Shown piece by piece: positions 33,530 through 42,501 of a stretch of 64,000 nt of DNA. Positions within the stretch are counted from its first letter, which is position 1. The number at the start of each line of letters is the position of its first letter. The DNA comes from Nocardia mexicana NBRC 108244 (lineage in GTDB: Bacteria > Actinomycetota > Actinomycetes > Mycobacteriales > Mycobacteriaceae), in assembly GCF_001613165.1 (NCBI RefSeq), contig NZ_BDBV01000033.1, positions 1 through 64,000 on the forward strand, given 5' to 3'. Both the position numbers and the translations under genes were made by a program. The notes under the pieces were generated by a model, which did no database searches, was not told the origin of the DNA, and worked only from the letters and a program-made list of their open reading frames with translations.

Positions 33530-35218
33530 TCATTCGACGGATTCCGATCGTTCTGCGAGGTCGTCCGCGGGTCTGTCGGCGAACGGATCACCGCCGACTC
33601 CGTTCGGCTGCTCTGTCTCACGCTTTGAACGGCACACGGTCTCCGGTCTTTCGGGCGGCGGCGCTCCGGGCGCCGCAGACGGATGCCGGGCATGGCTCCG
33701 CCTCGGGCGCGACCGCCCACGGCGGGCATCGGTGTGGTGTGCTTCGCTGCGCACCCATTCTCGTCGGCGCCGCGGATGATATTCGCGCACCTGCTCGTTA
33801 CGGAGGTGGATACGAGCCACGACCTCCGCAAGTAGCTGGTCGGTGTGATGGCGGTGGTTCAGGCGCGGTACTCGCGCCGGATCGATATGCGCCGGTGCGA
33901 TCCAGGCCGTGCGCCCCGCATGCGGTGAATCCGGCCCCTCGACAACGGTTTTCCATCCGTCCGGGCCGTCGTGGATGAGCGCGTGGCACGCATCGCACGC
34001 CAGGGTGAGATTGCCGAGGTCGCTGCGCCCGCCCTTGTGGTAGTCCAGCACATGGTGCGCCGCGCACAGGCTAGCGGGAGCATCACAGCCCGGTCGCGAA
34101 CATCCGCGCAGGGCAGCGATCAGCGCCAGTCGTTGCGCGCGGGTCGCGAGGCGTTTCATCCGGCCCAGGTGCAGCGGCAGCCCCGCATGGTCGAACACCG
34201 CGAGAAACGGCTGCGACCGCTCCGCGAGCTTCAGGGCGTCGCCGAGCGGGACGGTTCCGCCGGTCGCCGTGGTCGCGACACCGGAATTCTGTTCGACGTC
34301 CTCCACTTTCATCGTCAGAATCGTCGTGACCGGTAGTCCGCGGTGAGTGCCCAGTTCGCTGGTGATAACCCCGGCGGACAGCAGCGTCTTCACTGCGTCG
34401 TGGTTGCGCTGGGCAGCCGACCGTAGATCCCGCCGGCCGGCCTCGGCCAGCACCCGGGGATCGGCGTGATCGAGATCCACCGACGGGCTGTCCGGGTCGT
34501 CGGGGTTACACACGCCGGGCCGGGCGTACTTGGCCAGCAACGGGTCCAGTAGCGCTCGCAGCACCGGGTCGATCTCACCGCGCACCGGACTCATCCCGTC
34601 CGGACGCTGGCGTCCCACCGTCAGTCCGCGTACGCGAGCGCGGTCTGTATCGGTGGTCAAGCGGCCGTCCGGATCCAGGTGCGCCAGAATCCGATCCCCG
34701 ATCTTGCCGATGTCGTCGGGTGATCCGGAGCGCGCGAATTCGGCCAGGATCTGTTCGGCGGCCGCTCGGTCGTCAGCGGTGACACCGTGCGGGACGCGGT
34801 TCATGACGATCGCGATGCCCCGGGCATGGTCGGGTGAGATATCCCCAGCGCCGAGTGCTTTCGCGGTATGCGGGAGGAGCGGCTCGGTCTGTTCGCCGGT
34901 CATGTCGCGGAAGGTGCCGACCTGCGCTGCCTGGTGGACCCGGGCACCGGCATCGGCGCCCGCCAGTCGTAGCGTCTCCATCAGGAACTTCTTCAGCGAT
35001 TTCGTCCCGAACCGGGCGGGCAGCGAGCGCTCCCCGGCCTCGATCAGCAGCCGGTGCCGCGCCGTTGCCAGCATGCGCGCGCAGCGCTCCACATCCCGCA
35101 TCATCTCGACGACCTCGTCATCCGACAGGGGCGTCAAGGGGAGTTCGAGCAGGTCGGCTATAGCCGCATGCAGCGGTCCTGCAGCCCGCTCCCCGAGTAC
35201 CGCCCCCATCGAACTCAT
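33530..35218 (-). CDS. DUF222 / HNH endonuclease-domain (13E12-type) protein
   Basis: 562 residues. An N-terminal DUF222 helical domain is followed by an HNH motif, CAAHHVLDYHKGGRSDLG...CHALIHD near residues 375-415, with zinc-ligand cysteines CSRPGC and CDAC. The C-terminal ~90 residues are Arg/Pro-rich. The family occurs in many copies in mycolic actinomycetes and is thought to be mobile, though its activity is unproven. It sits alone among catabolic genes without the regulon motif, so it is probably an insertion. Confidence 0.8.
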   Translation of the reverse strand: MSSMGAVLGERAAGPLHAAIADLLELPLTPLSDDEVVEMMRDVERCARMLATARHRLLIEAGERSLPARFGTKSLKKFLMETLRLAGADAGARVHQAAQVGTFRDMTGEQTEPLLPHTAKALGAGDISPDHARGIAIVMNRVPHGVTADDRAAAEQILAEFARSGSPDDIGKIGDRILAHLDPDGRLTTDTDRARVRGLTVGRQRPDGMSPVRGEIDPVLRALLDPLLAKYARPGVCNPDDPDSPSVDLDHADPRVLAEAGRRDLRSAAQRNHDAVKTLLSAGVITSELGTHRGLPVTTILTMKVEDVEQNSGVATTATGGTVPLGDALKLAERSQPFLAVFDHAGLPLHLGRMKRLATRAQRLALIAALRGCSRPGCDAPASLCAAHHVLDYHKGGRSDLGNLTLACDACHALIHDGPDGWKTVVEGPDSPHAGRTAWIAPAHIDPARVPRLNHRHHTDQLLAEVVARIHLRNEQVREYHPRRRREWVRSEAHHTDARRGRSRPRRSHARHPSAAPGAPPPERPETVCRSKRETEQPNGVGGDPFADRPADDLAERSESVE

Positions 35219-35458
35219 GTGCGAATCCTATCGCATGCAGCGCCCGCCGGGCAGGTCCAGCAACATCTGATATCAGTATCTTCACACTGGGCAGTCGTCC
35301 GAAATATACTGTGTCGCAATCGTTTCAGGAGGACCTGATCACGGCGCAGATTATCTGCCTCCGCCCCCTCGCATCGACAGCTCCCGACGTGCAATCGCCG
35401 TCCACTCGGATTGCGAGGCTCGATACTTATGGCCCGAAGGCTCCCGGTTGGCACAGAG
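35219..35458. other. 240-bp gap with no supported gene
   Basis: Less GC-rich than its surroundings (for example GATATCAGTATCTTCACA and AAATATACTG). The plus-strand frame at 35311-35529 has an AGGAGG inside it, but its peptide is not protein-like. No copy of the regulon palindrome was seen. It may hold the HNH gene promoter. Confidence 0.4.
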
Positions 35459-36541
35459 TCAGCCCCTCGGTGAACCTGCGGAGGAAGCAGCGACCTCGGC
35501 CGCCGAGTAGCTGCCCGGCGTTCGGCTGAGACGGTCGACCAGGCCCCACTTCAGGGCCTGGTGGGCGTCGAGCGGATCGCCCGTGAGCATCAGCCAGGCG
35601 GCGCGCCACCGGCCGATGCGCCGGGGCACGGCGACGGTGCCGCCCGCGCCGGGGACCAGCCCCATGCGCAGTTCCGGGAATCGGAAACTGGTGCCGGGGG
35701 CGGCGACCACTGTGCCCGCGAAGGCGGCGATCTCGGCGCCCGCCCCGATGCAGGGGCCGTGAACACGGGTGGTGAGCCGTCCTGCGAGGCGGTCCATGAG
35801 CGCCCACGGCGCGCGATCCAGTCGCACCAGGTAGGCGGCCACCAGGTCTGTGGCCGTGCCGAATTCGTCCAGATCACCACCGCTGCAGAACGCCGGACCG
35901 CTGCCGGTCAGCTCGATCGACTCGATGTCCGGATCCGCCTCCGCCAGCCGCAGCGCCGCCAGTAACTCCTCGCGCATCCGCGCACCGAGCGCATTCCGGC
36001 GGCCCGGCTGGTCCAATGTGATCGACAGCCGATTCCCGCTGCGTCGCAACAACACCGGATCGCGATCAGGCTCCGGGATCGCCCGGGCCGGGCCGCGCTC
36101 GGCGAGCCAGGCCGCGAACTCGTTGCCCCCCAGCAGCATCGAATAGACGGCGGCCTCGGCGGCCAGCGCGGGCGTGGTCGGCAGCCGGGAGGTCTCGCGC
36201 AGTAACTGACCGCAGGCCACCGCGGCCCGGGGAGCGTGTGCGACGGCGCGCCGCAGCGCATCGACCGCCGCGTCGACATCGGGTACCCGGACGATCTGCT
36301 GCCACCGATCCGGCACCGCATGTTCGGTGAGTGTCACGGTGGCGGCGCTGAGAACCGGCCGCACGTGCGGTGGCGGTGGCTCCCGCAGCACCGTAACCAC
36401 CAGCGGGACGGCACGATCCATGGCCCCCGCCAGCCGGACGGCGTCCGTCGTGGACAGCTCGTGCGGCCGCGGCTCGAGGACGATCAGCGGTGTGCCGGGC
36501 CGCCCGTCGGAGCCGAGATCCAGGCCGGTGATATCGCTCAT
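35459..36541 (-). CDS. Enoyl-CoA hydratase/isomerase family protein with long N-terminal extension
   Basis: 360 residues. The C-terminal crotonase domain (from about residue 170) has the oxyanion-hole segments GSGPAFCSGGDLDEFG and GPCIGAGAEIAA and the catalytic Glu region FPELRMGLVPGAGGTVAVPRRIG. The first 165 residues (a DPLIVLEPRPHELSTTDAV-type start) look like a degenerate second half-domain. Such 350-residue forms occur in actinobacteria; the substrate is unknown. ATG 36541 chosen as first clean start; no strong ribosome site. Confidence 0.75.
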   Translation of the reverse strand: MSDITGLDLGSDGRPGTPLIVLEPRPHELSTTDAVRLAGAMDRAVPLVVTVLREPPPPHVRPVLSAATVTLTEHAVPDRWQQIVRVPDVDAAVDALRRAVAHAPRAAVACGQLLRETSRLPTTPALAAEAAVYSMLLGGNEFAAWLAERGPARAIPEPDRDPVLLRRSGNRLSITLDQPGRRNALGARMREELLAALRLAEADPDIESIELTGSGPAFCSGGDLDEFGTATDLVAAYLVRLDRAPWALMDRLAGRLTTRVHGPCIGAGAEIAAFAGTVVAAPGTSFRFPELRMGLVPGAGGTVAVPRRIGRWRAAWLMLTGDPLDAHQALKWGLVDRLSRTPGSYSAAEVAASSAGSPRG

Positions 36542-36847
36542 GCGGCTACTTTCTGTTCCGGACGACGGCGCCGGCACGGGATCCGGGTTGCGGGTGCCCG
36601 GATCCCGTGCGCGCCCTGTCGCGATGTCCCCCTGCTGCCGGACCGCCGGGTTTGCACGAGGCGGCCGACAGCGGATCAGGGGGACCACCGCAACGGGTCT
36701 TGTGTTGCCGCGGCCGCTTGCGCCGGCACTGACCGGGGCGCCACCGGCCACGGCGTCCGCGCGTGCATGGAACGCTCCTTTGTTCGCTACGAGAATGATA
36801 TTCTCCTACTCGATAGGTGGCAATGCCCGGAGGGAAGGAGGCCGCCG
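36542..36847. other. 306-bp divergent gap with one perfect operator
   Basis: No gene in this gap is supported. It separates the minus-strand hydratase (start 36541) and the plus-strand MarR gene (36848) and holds the palindrome at 36791. The plus frame open from 36236 is the MarR frame running backwards and has no start. Confidence 0.5.
36791..36805. promoter_or_regulatory. Operator-like palindrome GAGAAT-GAT-ATTCTC
   Basis: Perfect inverted repeat 43 bp upstream of the MarR start (36848). Followed by CTACTCGATAG, similar to the sequence after the element at 40193. It may control the MarR gene itself and, at a distance, the divergent hydratase. Confidence 0.7.
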
Positions 36848-37330
36848 ATGCCGTCGGGAAGTACGCGCGCCGATCACGTGGCCGCACTGCGGGAGGAGCT
36901 GCGCGTGCAGGCCACTCGCACGGTGGTGTTCCACTCCGCGGTCGCCGGCCGCCTCGGCATTACCGTCACCGATCTGACCTGCCTGAACCTGTTACGCATG
37001 CGCGGACCGCTGACGCCCGGGCAACTGGCCGACCAGCTCGGGATCGCGCGCGGCGGCGCCGTCACGACCGTGGTCGACCGCCTGGAGCGCGCGGGTTACG
37101 TGCGCCGGAGCCGGGATTCGGCCGATCGGCGGCGGGTGCGGGTCGAACTGGTCGCGGTCCGCGCGGAGGTAGTGCTGGCGCCGCTGTTCGGCGAGCTCGC
37201 CGCCCTCGGTGACAGCCTCCCGCAGGACGACGAGACGCTGGCGGCTCTGGTCGGCTTCGTACGCGAGGTCAATGCCGCGCTCGCCCGCGCGACCGATCGG
37301 GTCGGCGATACCGACGCGGTCCGGGGCTGA
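36848..37330 (+). CDS. MarR family transcriptional regulator
   Basis: 160 residues. Winged-helix core LTPGQLADQLGIARGGAVTTVVDRLERAGYVRRSRDSADRRRVRVELV, with the DxRxxR-type wing. ATG 36848 has GGAGGGAAGGAGG upstream. It is directly upstream of two acyl-CoA dehydrogenase genes and sits between two perfect palindromes (36791 and 37358). MarR sites are often this size, so it is a candidate reader of the regulon motif. Confidence 0.85.
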   Translation: MPSGSTRADHVAALREELRVQATRTVVFHSAVAGRLGITVTDLTCLNLLRMRGPLTPGQLADQLGIARGGAVTTVVDRLERAGYVRRSRDSADRRRVRVELVAVRAEVVLAPLFGELAALGDSLPQDDETLAALVGFVREVNAALARATDRVGDTDAVRG

Positions 37331-37357
37331 TCGGTCGAAAATATACTCTCCCTGTGA

Positions 37358-37372
37358 GAGAATTACATTCTC
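37358..37372. promoter_or_regulatory. Operator-like palindrome GAGAAT-TAC-ATTCTC
   Basis: Perfect inverted repeat 39 bp upstream of the acyl-CoA dehydrogenase start at 37412 and 27 bp after the MarR stop. It suggests that the dehydrogenases have their own regulated promoter. A half-site with ACTCTC is nearby at 37345-37350. Confidence 0.7.
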
Positions 37373-37411
37373 ATACCGCCTCCCGCGAGGCGCGAAGGAA
37401 GGGAGGCCGCG

Positions 37412-38410
37412 ATGCTCTTCGAGTTCGACGCCGACCAGCGAATGTTGCGCGATACGGTGCGCGAGGTGACCGCGCGCGCCTGTCCGCCGTCGCTGATCAG
37501 GGATGTCGTGGACAAGGACGCCGAACCCGGCGCGCTGTGGCAGACCTACGCCGACGTCGGCTGGACGGAACTGTCCGATCCGGCGCTGGCCGTCGAGCTG
37601 GCGATCGTGCTCGAGGGCCTGGGGCGCGCCACCGACCCCACCCCGTTCCTGGCGACCATGTCACAGTTCGCCCCGCTGGCAGGGGAGCGGGGTCGGCTCG
37701 AACTACCCGGCGCCGCAGTGTATTCCGGCGTCACGGCCACCGTGGACGGAGACGGCTGGCGGCTGGACGGCACCGCGCGGCACGTCCTCGACGGTGACCG
37801 GGCGCAGCGTCTGGCCGTGGTCACCGACGCCGGGGTGTTCGTGGTTCCCGCGGCGGCGGTCGCGGCAACGCGCAGTGCGGTGTTCGATCCGGCGCTGCAC
37901 CTCGCCGAGGTCACCTTCGCCGGGGTGCGGGTCGGCACCGGGGACCGGCGCGAGACCGACCCGGAGCGCGCCCGCCAGCACGCGCTCACCGGCATCGCGC
38001 TCACCACCGTCGGTGCCTGTCAGCGCATCCTGGACCTGGCCCTCGACCATGTGCGCACCCGCCGCCAGTTCGACGCCCCGATCGGATCGTTCCAGGCGGT
38101 CAAGCACAAGGCGGCCGATATGCACATCGCGATCGAAAGAGCCCGCGCCCTGGGCTATTTCGCGGCGCTGTGCCTGGCGGCCGACGACCCGAGACGGCGG
38201 CGGGCGGCATCGATGGCCAAGGCGTCGGCGGGCGAGTGCCAATCGCTGGTGTTCCGCCACGGCCTGCAACTGTTCGGCGCCATGGGTTTCACCTGGGAGA
38301 ACGACCTACAGTTCGCGCTCAAACGGGCCAAGGCCGGTGAGCTCCTGCTCGGCGGCGCGGCCCGGCACCGGGCGCTGATCGCGGAGGAGTACCGTGCAGC
38401 TCAGCTTTGA
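37412..38410 (+). CDS. Acyl-CoA dehydrogenase (short form)
   Basis: 332 residues. FAD-dependent acyl-CoA dehydrogenase of the type that pairs with a second subunit: the helical middle and C-terminal domain is present (QFDAPIGSFQAVKHKAADMHIAIERARAL, FGAMGFTWENDLQFALKRAKA). Its N-terminal domain is short. ATG 37412 has GGGAGG upstream. Overlaps the next acyl-CoA dehydrogenase by 17 bp, like heteromeric FadE pairs in steroid-ring degradation. The catalytic base position could not be fixed by eye. Confidence 0.85.
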   Translation: MLFEFDADQRMLRDTVREVTARACPPSLIRDVVDKDAEPGALWQTYADVGWTELSDPALAVELAIVLEGLGRATDPTPFLATMSQFAPLAGERGRLELPGAAVYSGVTATVDGDGWRLDGTARHVLDGDRAQRLAVVTDAGVFVVPAAAVAATRSAVFDPALHLAEVTFAGVRVGTGDRRETDPERARQHALTGIALTTVGACQRILDLALDHVRTRRQFDAPIGSFQAVKHKAADMHIAIERARALGYFAALCLAADDPRRRRAASMAKASAGECQSLVFRHGLQLFGAMGFTWENDLQFALKRAKAGELLLGGAARHRALIAEEYRAAQL

Positions 38411-39569
38411 TCCCGGCGTCGAGGCCTTCCGCGCCGAGTTCGTCGCCTTCCTCGACCAACACCTGCCCGCCGCCGCCGAGACGGCCGAGCGCTCACGGTC
38501 GAGTTCCGATGTGCCGCAATGGGCCCGGCGCTGGCAGCGCCTGCTGTTCGACAACGGCTGGCTGCTGCCCGCCAACCCGCCGGAGTTCGGCGGCCGCAAC
38601 GCCTCGGTGCTGCAGCAGTACGTGCATCTGGAGGAGCTGTCCAAGCGGCGGATCTACCACAGCTTCAATCCGCAGGGCGTCGGGATCGTCGCCGCCTCGC
38701 TGCTGTCGTTCGGCACCGCGGAGCAGCAGCGGCGGTGGGCGGTGCCGATCCTGCGCGCCGAGATCACGGCGTCGCTCGGCATGAGCGAACCGGGCGCGGG
38801 CTCGGACCTGGCCTCGCTGCGCACCCGGGCGGTGCGCGACGGCGACGAATTCGTAGTCGACGGCCAGAAGGTCTGGACGTCCGGCGCCCACCACGCCGAC
38901 GTCCTGCTGACCTTCGTCCGCACCGATCCGGACGCGCCGAAGCATCGCGGCATCAGCGTCCTGCTGATCCCGACCGATCTGCCCGGCGTGACCCGGCGGC
39001 CGTTCGCCTCCGTGTGCTCCCCGGACGACCTGGACTTCAACGAGGTCTATTTCGAGGGAGTCCGGGTTCCGGCCGAGAACCTGATCGGCGAGCTGAACAA
39101 GGGCTGGTCGGTGGCCAACGGGTCGCTCGGCCACGAGCGCACGATGCTGTGGCTGAGCTACGCCGATCGCCTGGACGACCTGCTGCGCGACTTCCGGCCG
39201 CGCGACACGATCGACAGCGATGCCTACGCCCGCCTCGTGATGGACACCGAGGCGCTGCGGCTGCTGGGTTCGGCGGCGCTGTCGCGGGAGGCGCGCGGCG
39301 AACAGGATGTCCCGGCGCTGTCCATCCTCAAGGTGCTGGGGTCGGAGGCGATCCAGTCGGCATCGGAGTCGGCGCTGGATTCCGTTGGGGCGGAAGGCTT
39401 CACACATCCGTCGAAGAGCTCCGACCCGAGCCCGTGGAATCTGGACCACTACTCGTCCGGCTGGTTCGAGCGCTATGTCCGCAGCTTCGCCGGCACCATC
39501 GCGGGCGGAACCTCGGAGATTCAGCGCACCATCATCGCCGAGCGGGTGCTCGGCCTGCCGCGGGGGTGA
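38394..39569 (+). CDS. Acyl-CoA dehydrogenase (long form)
   Basis: 391 residues. Motifs: ITASLGMSEPGAGSDLASLRTRAVRDGDEFVVDGQKVWTSGAHHAD in the FAD/substrate region and GTSEIQRTIIAERVLGLPRG at the C-terminus. Start is GTG 38394 inside the previous gene. Probably forms a heteromer with it. Pairs of this kind oxidise acyl-CoAs with bulky ring or side-chain substituents. Confidence 0.88.
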   Translation: MQLSFDPGVEAFRAEFVAFLDQHLPAAAETAERSRSSSDVPQWARRWQRLLFDNGWLLPANPPEFGGRNASVLQQYVHLEELSKRRIYHSFNPQGVGIVAASLLSFGTAEQQRRWAVPILRAEITASLGMSEPGAGSDLASLRTRAVRDGDEFVVDGQKVWTSGAHHADVLLTFVRTDPDAPKHRGISVLLIPTDLPGVTRRPFASVCSPDDLDFNEVYFEGVRVPAENLIGELNKGWSVANGSLGHERTMLWLSYADRLDDLLRDFRPRDTIDSDAYARLVMDTEALRLLGSAALSREARGEQDVPALSILKVLGSEAIQSASESALDSVGAEGFTHPSKSSDPSPWNLDHYSSGWFERYVRSFAGTIAGGTSEIQRTIIAERVLGLPRG

Positions 39570-39573
39570 GCGC

Positions 39574-40182
39574 GTGAATACGGGGCCACGGCAGGGTGCG
39601 CCCGCGGCGATGGAATTCCACGCCGTGCACTCGACCTCCGGCTGGCGGGCGCACGCGCGCGAGCATCTGCTGCGGTACCGGCTCGCGATCGTCGCACCGA
39701 ACGCGGTCGATGCGGTGCGGCGAGTGGGTGGCTGGCTGTGTGATCGCACGATGGCGGGCTGGGAGGTGACCGTGCTGCTCGCCGACGCCACCGAGGTGCG
39801 CCCGCTGCGGATCCTCGGCGCCACGGTGCTGGACCTGGAGGCGTCGCTGGCCACACCGGTGCACGACACCTGGCCGCACGTGGTGGCGGTGGCGCCGGAG
39901 TTGTTCGTCTCCGATCCGCGGGTGCGCCGCGGCGTGCTGGAGTGCCTGGACCACGATCTCATCGAGGTCGTGCTGTGGGGCGGGGAACTGCCCGGGGAGC
40001 TCGACGGCAGGCTCGGCACGGCCCGGCATCGGCTCAGCGTCGCGGCGCGGGCATTCAAGGGCGCCGCGCTGCGAGCGGCGGGCGCACCGGCGGGCGATAT
40101 CGGCGAGGTGGAGACGTTCCGCTGTGGGGAGCTGCTGCTCACCGGGCCGTGGGGTGGCGCGGACCTGGTCCTGGCCGGATGA
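39574..40182 (+). CDS. Conserved hypothetical protein in the acyl-CoA dehydrogenase operon
   Basis: 202 residues from GTG 39574, 5 bp after the dehydrogenase stop. Alternating beta/alpha pattern (LRYRLAIVAPNAVDAV, WEVTVLLADA, LRILGATVLDLEASL, HVVAVAPELFVS, LIEVVLWGGELPG) but no known motif; an oxidoreductase-like Rossmann fold cannot be claimed. I do not recognise it. Its location suggests a role in the same acyl-CoA pathway. Confidence 0.5.
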   Translation: MNTGPRQGAPAAMEFHAVHSTSGWRAHAREHLLRYRLAIVAPNAVDAVRRVGGWLCDRTMAGWEVTVLLADATEVRPLRILGATVLDLEASLATPVHDTWPHVVAVAPELFVSDPRVRRGVLECLDHDLIEVVLWGGELPGELDGRLGTARHRLSVAARAFKGAALRAAGAPAGDIGEVETFRCGELLLTGPWGGADLVLAG

Positions 40183-40192
40183 TCGCCGGTAT

Positions 40193-40221
40193 GAATATGA
40201 TATTCTCGCTACTGGAGAATG
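40193..40221. promoter_or_regulatory. Composite operator: GAATAT-GAT-ATTCTC plus ATTCTC-N7-GAGAAT
   Basis: Two overlapping inverted repeats. The first resembles the site at 36791 except for the outer bases of the left arm. The second (40202-40220) matches the mce-upstream element at 7119 in reverse orientation, 18 of 21 positions by my count. It lies about 140 bp upstream of the acyl-CoA synthetase at 40362. Confidence 0.55.
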
Positions 40222-40361
40222 GTGATATCACAAATATGCCGGGTAGCTCCGCGCACTGCGGGAGTGGGTCCGTGCGAGGCGACGGGCCGGTCGGCTGTCG
40301 CGGAGAGGGTGCCGATGAGCGAGCGGAATGACCGAATCGCGCGGGCGTGCGGAGCGCGGCG

Positions 40362-41870
40362 ATGACCGTCTCGCTCCTGCTCGATATGGCGCTGTCCGGC
40401 GACCCCGATCGCACGGCGGTCGTCTGCGACGAGATTCGTTGGAGCACAAGCGAGTTGCATGCGATCGCGCGGGGCGGCGCGGGGGTGATCGCGGCCTCCG
40501 GCGCGCGCAGTGTGGCCTACATCGGCACCGGCGGGCACCTGCTGCCGCTGCTGATCTTCGCCTCGGCCGGTGCCGGTGTTCCCGTGACGCCGCTGAACTA
40601 CCGGCTCAGCGCCGACGCCCTGCGCGACCTGGTCGCCAGGCTCGACGACCCGCTCTTGGTGTGTGACGACGAATATCTCGGCGTCGTAACGGGATTCGAC
40701 GGTCGGGCTATGTCCTCGTCGGAGTTCCTCGCCGCGGCGGCGTCGGCCGATCCGGCGTCGGTGGATCCGGATCCGGACCAGCCCGCGGTCGTGCTGTTCA
40801 CCTCGGGGACCACCTCGGCGCCGAAGGCGGTCGAGCTGTCGCATCAGAACCTGTTGAGCTACATCACCGGGACGGTCGAATTCGACTCCGCCGCACCCGC
40901 CGACGCCGCGCTCATCTGCGTGCCGCCCTACCATGTGGCCGGTGTCGGCGCGGCGCTGTCGAATCTGTACGCCGGGCGGCGCATGGTCTACCTGCCGGTC
41001 TTCGACGCCGCCCGCTGGGTCGCCCTGATCGGCAGCGAATCCGTGACGACGGCGACGGTGGTCCCGACCATGCTCGACCGGATCGTGACGGAACTGGAGC
41101 GTTCCGGCGCGACGCTGCCCACGCTGCGCAATCTGGCCTACGGCGGCTCGAAGGTCGCACTTCCGTTGCTGCGCAGGGCGATCGACCTGCTGCCCGAGGT
41201 CGGTTTCGTCAACGCCTACGGGCTGACCGAGACCAGTTCCACCATCGCGGTACTGGGTCCCGACGATCACCGTGCGGCGCGGGCGGCGACCGACCCCGCG
41301 GCGGCGCGGCGGCTCGGCTCGGTCGGGCGGCCCGTGCCCGGGATCGAGGTTCAGATCCGGGACGAGGGCGGACGCGTGCTGCCCGCGGGCGCGACGGGCG
41401 AACTGTATGTCCGCGGCCCGCAGGTTTCCGGGCGCTACACCGGGATCGGCTCGGTGCTCGACGCCGAGGGCTGGTTCCCGACCAGGGACGTGGCGATGCT
41501 CGACGCCGACGGCTACCTGTTCCTCGGCGGCCGCTCCGACGACACCATCATCCGCGGCGGTGAGAACATCGCACCGGCCGAGATCGAGGACGTGCTGGTG
41601 GAGCATCCGGCCGTGCGCGAGGTCGCGGTGATCGGCGTGGAGGACGCGCAGTGGGGGCAGATCATCGTGGCGGTGGTGGTGCCGGAGGACGGCGCGGAAC
41701 CCGATTCCGCGGAGTTGCGGGACTACGTCCGCGCCGAACTGCGTGGCTCCCGCACACCGGACCGGGTCGTGTTCCGGGACGCGCTGCCGGTGACGCCGAC
41801 CGGAAAGGTGTTGCGGCGCAACCTCGTCGAAGAGTACGGGCCCGCGATCGACGCGGCCTCGAACATGTAG
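40362..41870 (+). CDS. Acyl-CoA synthetase (ANL superfamily)
   Basis: 502 residues. Motifs: VLFTSGTTSAPKAVELSH (P-loop), GLTETSSTI, SVGRPVPGIEVQIRDE, FLGGRSDDTIIRGGENIAPAEIEDVL and the catalytic Lys in TPTGKVLRRNL. GGAG lies 7 bp before ATG 40362. It activates an acid to its CoA ester for the following dehydrogenases; the substrate is not evident. Preceded by the composite operator. Confidence 0.88.
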   Translation: MTVSLLLDMALSGDPDRTAVVCDEIRWSTSELHAIARGGAGVIAASGARSVAYIGTGGHLLPLLIFASAGAGVPVTPLNYRLSADALRDLVARLDDPLLVCDDEYLGVVTGFDGRAMSSSEFLAAAASADPASVDPDPDQPAVVLFTSGTTSAPKAVELSHQNLLSYITGTVEFDSAAPADAALICVPPYHVAGVGAALSNLYAGRRMVYLPVFDAARWVALIGSESVTTATVVPTMLDRIVTELERSGATLPTLRNLAYGGSKVALPLLRRAIDLLPEVGFVNAYGLTETSSTIAVLGPDDHRAARAATDPAAARRLGSVGRPVPGIEVQIRDEGGRVLPAGATGELYVRGPQVSGRYTGIGSVLDAEGWFPTRDVAMLDADGYLFLGGRSDDTIIRGGENIAPAEIEDVLVEHPAVREVAVIGVEDAQWGQIIVAVVVPEDGAEPDSAELRDYVRAELRGSRTPDRVVFRDALPVTPTGKVLRRNLVEEYGPAIDAASNM

Positions 41871-41894
41871 TCGTGCGTCAGGGAAGGAATGACG

Positions 41895-42197
41895 ATGGTC
41901 AACAACGGGACTCGGCTACGCAGCCAGGTGTGTGACACCGAGGTGATCGTGGTGAAGGCAACGGACAGCCTGGACGGGCTGTGCGCCGGCGGTGTGGCGA
42001 TGATTCCGCTCGGGGAACACCCCGCCCCGGGCGCGGCACTGGACGCGAGCCTCGCCGAGGGGAACCAGCTGGGCAAGCGATACGTCGACGACTCGGGCGC
42101 GGAGATCCTGGTGACCAAGGCGGGCACCGGCACCCTCAGCATCGGCGCCACCCCGCTGGCACTGAAGGAAGCCAAGCCCCTCCCGGCCAGCGACTGA
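41895..42197 (+). CDS. Small conserved hypothetical protein
   Basis: 100 residues from ATG 41895, chosen because GGAAGG lies at good spacing; an ATG six bases earlier is too close. Contains RSQVCDTEVIVVKATDSLDGLCAGG, a Cys at about residue 14 and another 17 residues later, plus a beta-rich pattern. I have seen similar small proteins next to acyl-CoA ligase genes but know no function. Possible metal or cofactor binding is speculation. Confidence 0.55.
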   Translation: MVNNGTRLRSQVCDTEVIVVKATDSLDGLCAGGVAMIPLGEHPAPGAALDASLAEGNQLGKRYVDDSGAEILVTKAGTGTLSIGATPLALKEAKPLPASD

Positions 42198-42285
42198 CCC
42201 GACCGGCAGGGTCCGCCGGTTTCCGAGTCACCGGGACTCGGTGGGCGGGCTCATCGAGATGTGCCGGGCAGGCTGCCGGGGACGG

Positions 42286-42501
42286 TCATTGACCCGGCTC
42301 GTCATCGTCGGGGTCCTGCGTGATGGCGTGTGCCGGGCAGTCCAGGAGGGCGCGGAGCGCGGGGTCGCGGTCTTGCGGGGGGATGGTGCCGTCGCCCTCG
42401 AGGGTGGCGTAGCCCCAGTCGTCGAGGGAGAAGTGGGCGGGTGCGTGGCGGGCGCAGATGCCGAAGCCGTCGCAGAGCGTTCGGTCCAGTCGGATTCTCA
42501 C
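42286..42501 (-). CDS. 3Fe-4S-type ferredoxin
   Basis: 71 residues from GTG 42501. Cys pattern CDGFGICxxxAPxxF and C-terminal CPAHAI is the single-cluster ferredoxin that commonly serves actinobacterial P450s. The GTG overlaps the stop of the NuoF-like gene by 4 bp (GTGA). It may accept electrons from that flavoprotein and deliver them to the P450 at 48179, which is inference. Confidence 0.85.
   Translation of the reverse strand: MRIRLDRTLCDGFGICARHAPAHFSLDDWGYATLEGDGTIPPQDRDPALRALLDCPAHAITQDPDDDEPGQ

Noticed and set aside
35311..35529. Small plus-strand gene of 72 residues
   Set aside because: The peptide is not protein-like and extends into the hydratase gene's region; the AGGAGG lies inside the frame rather than before its start.
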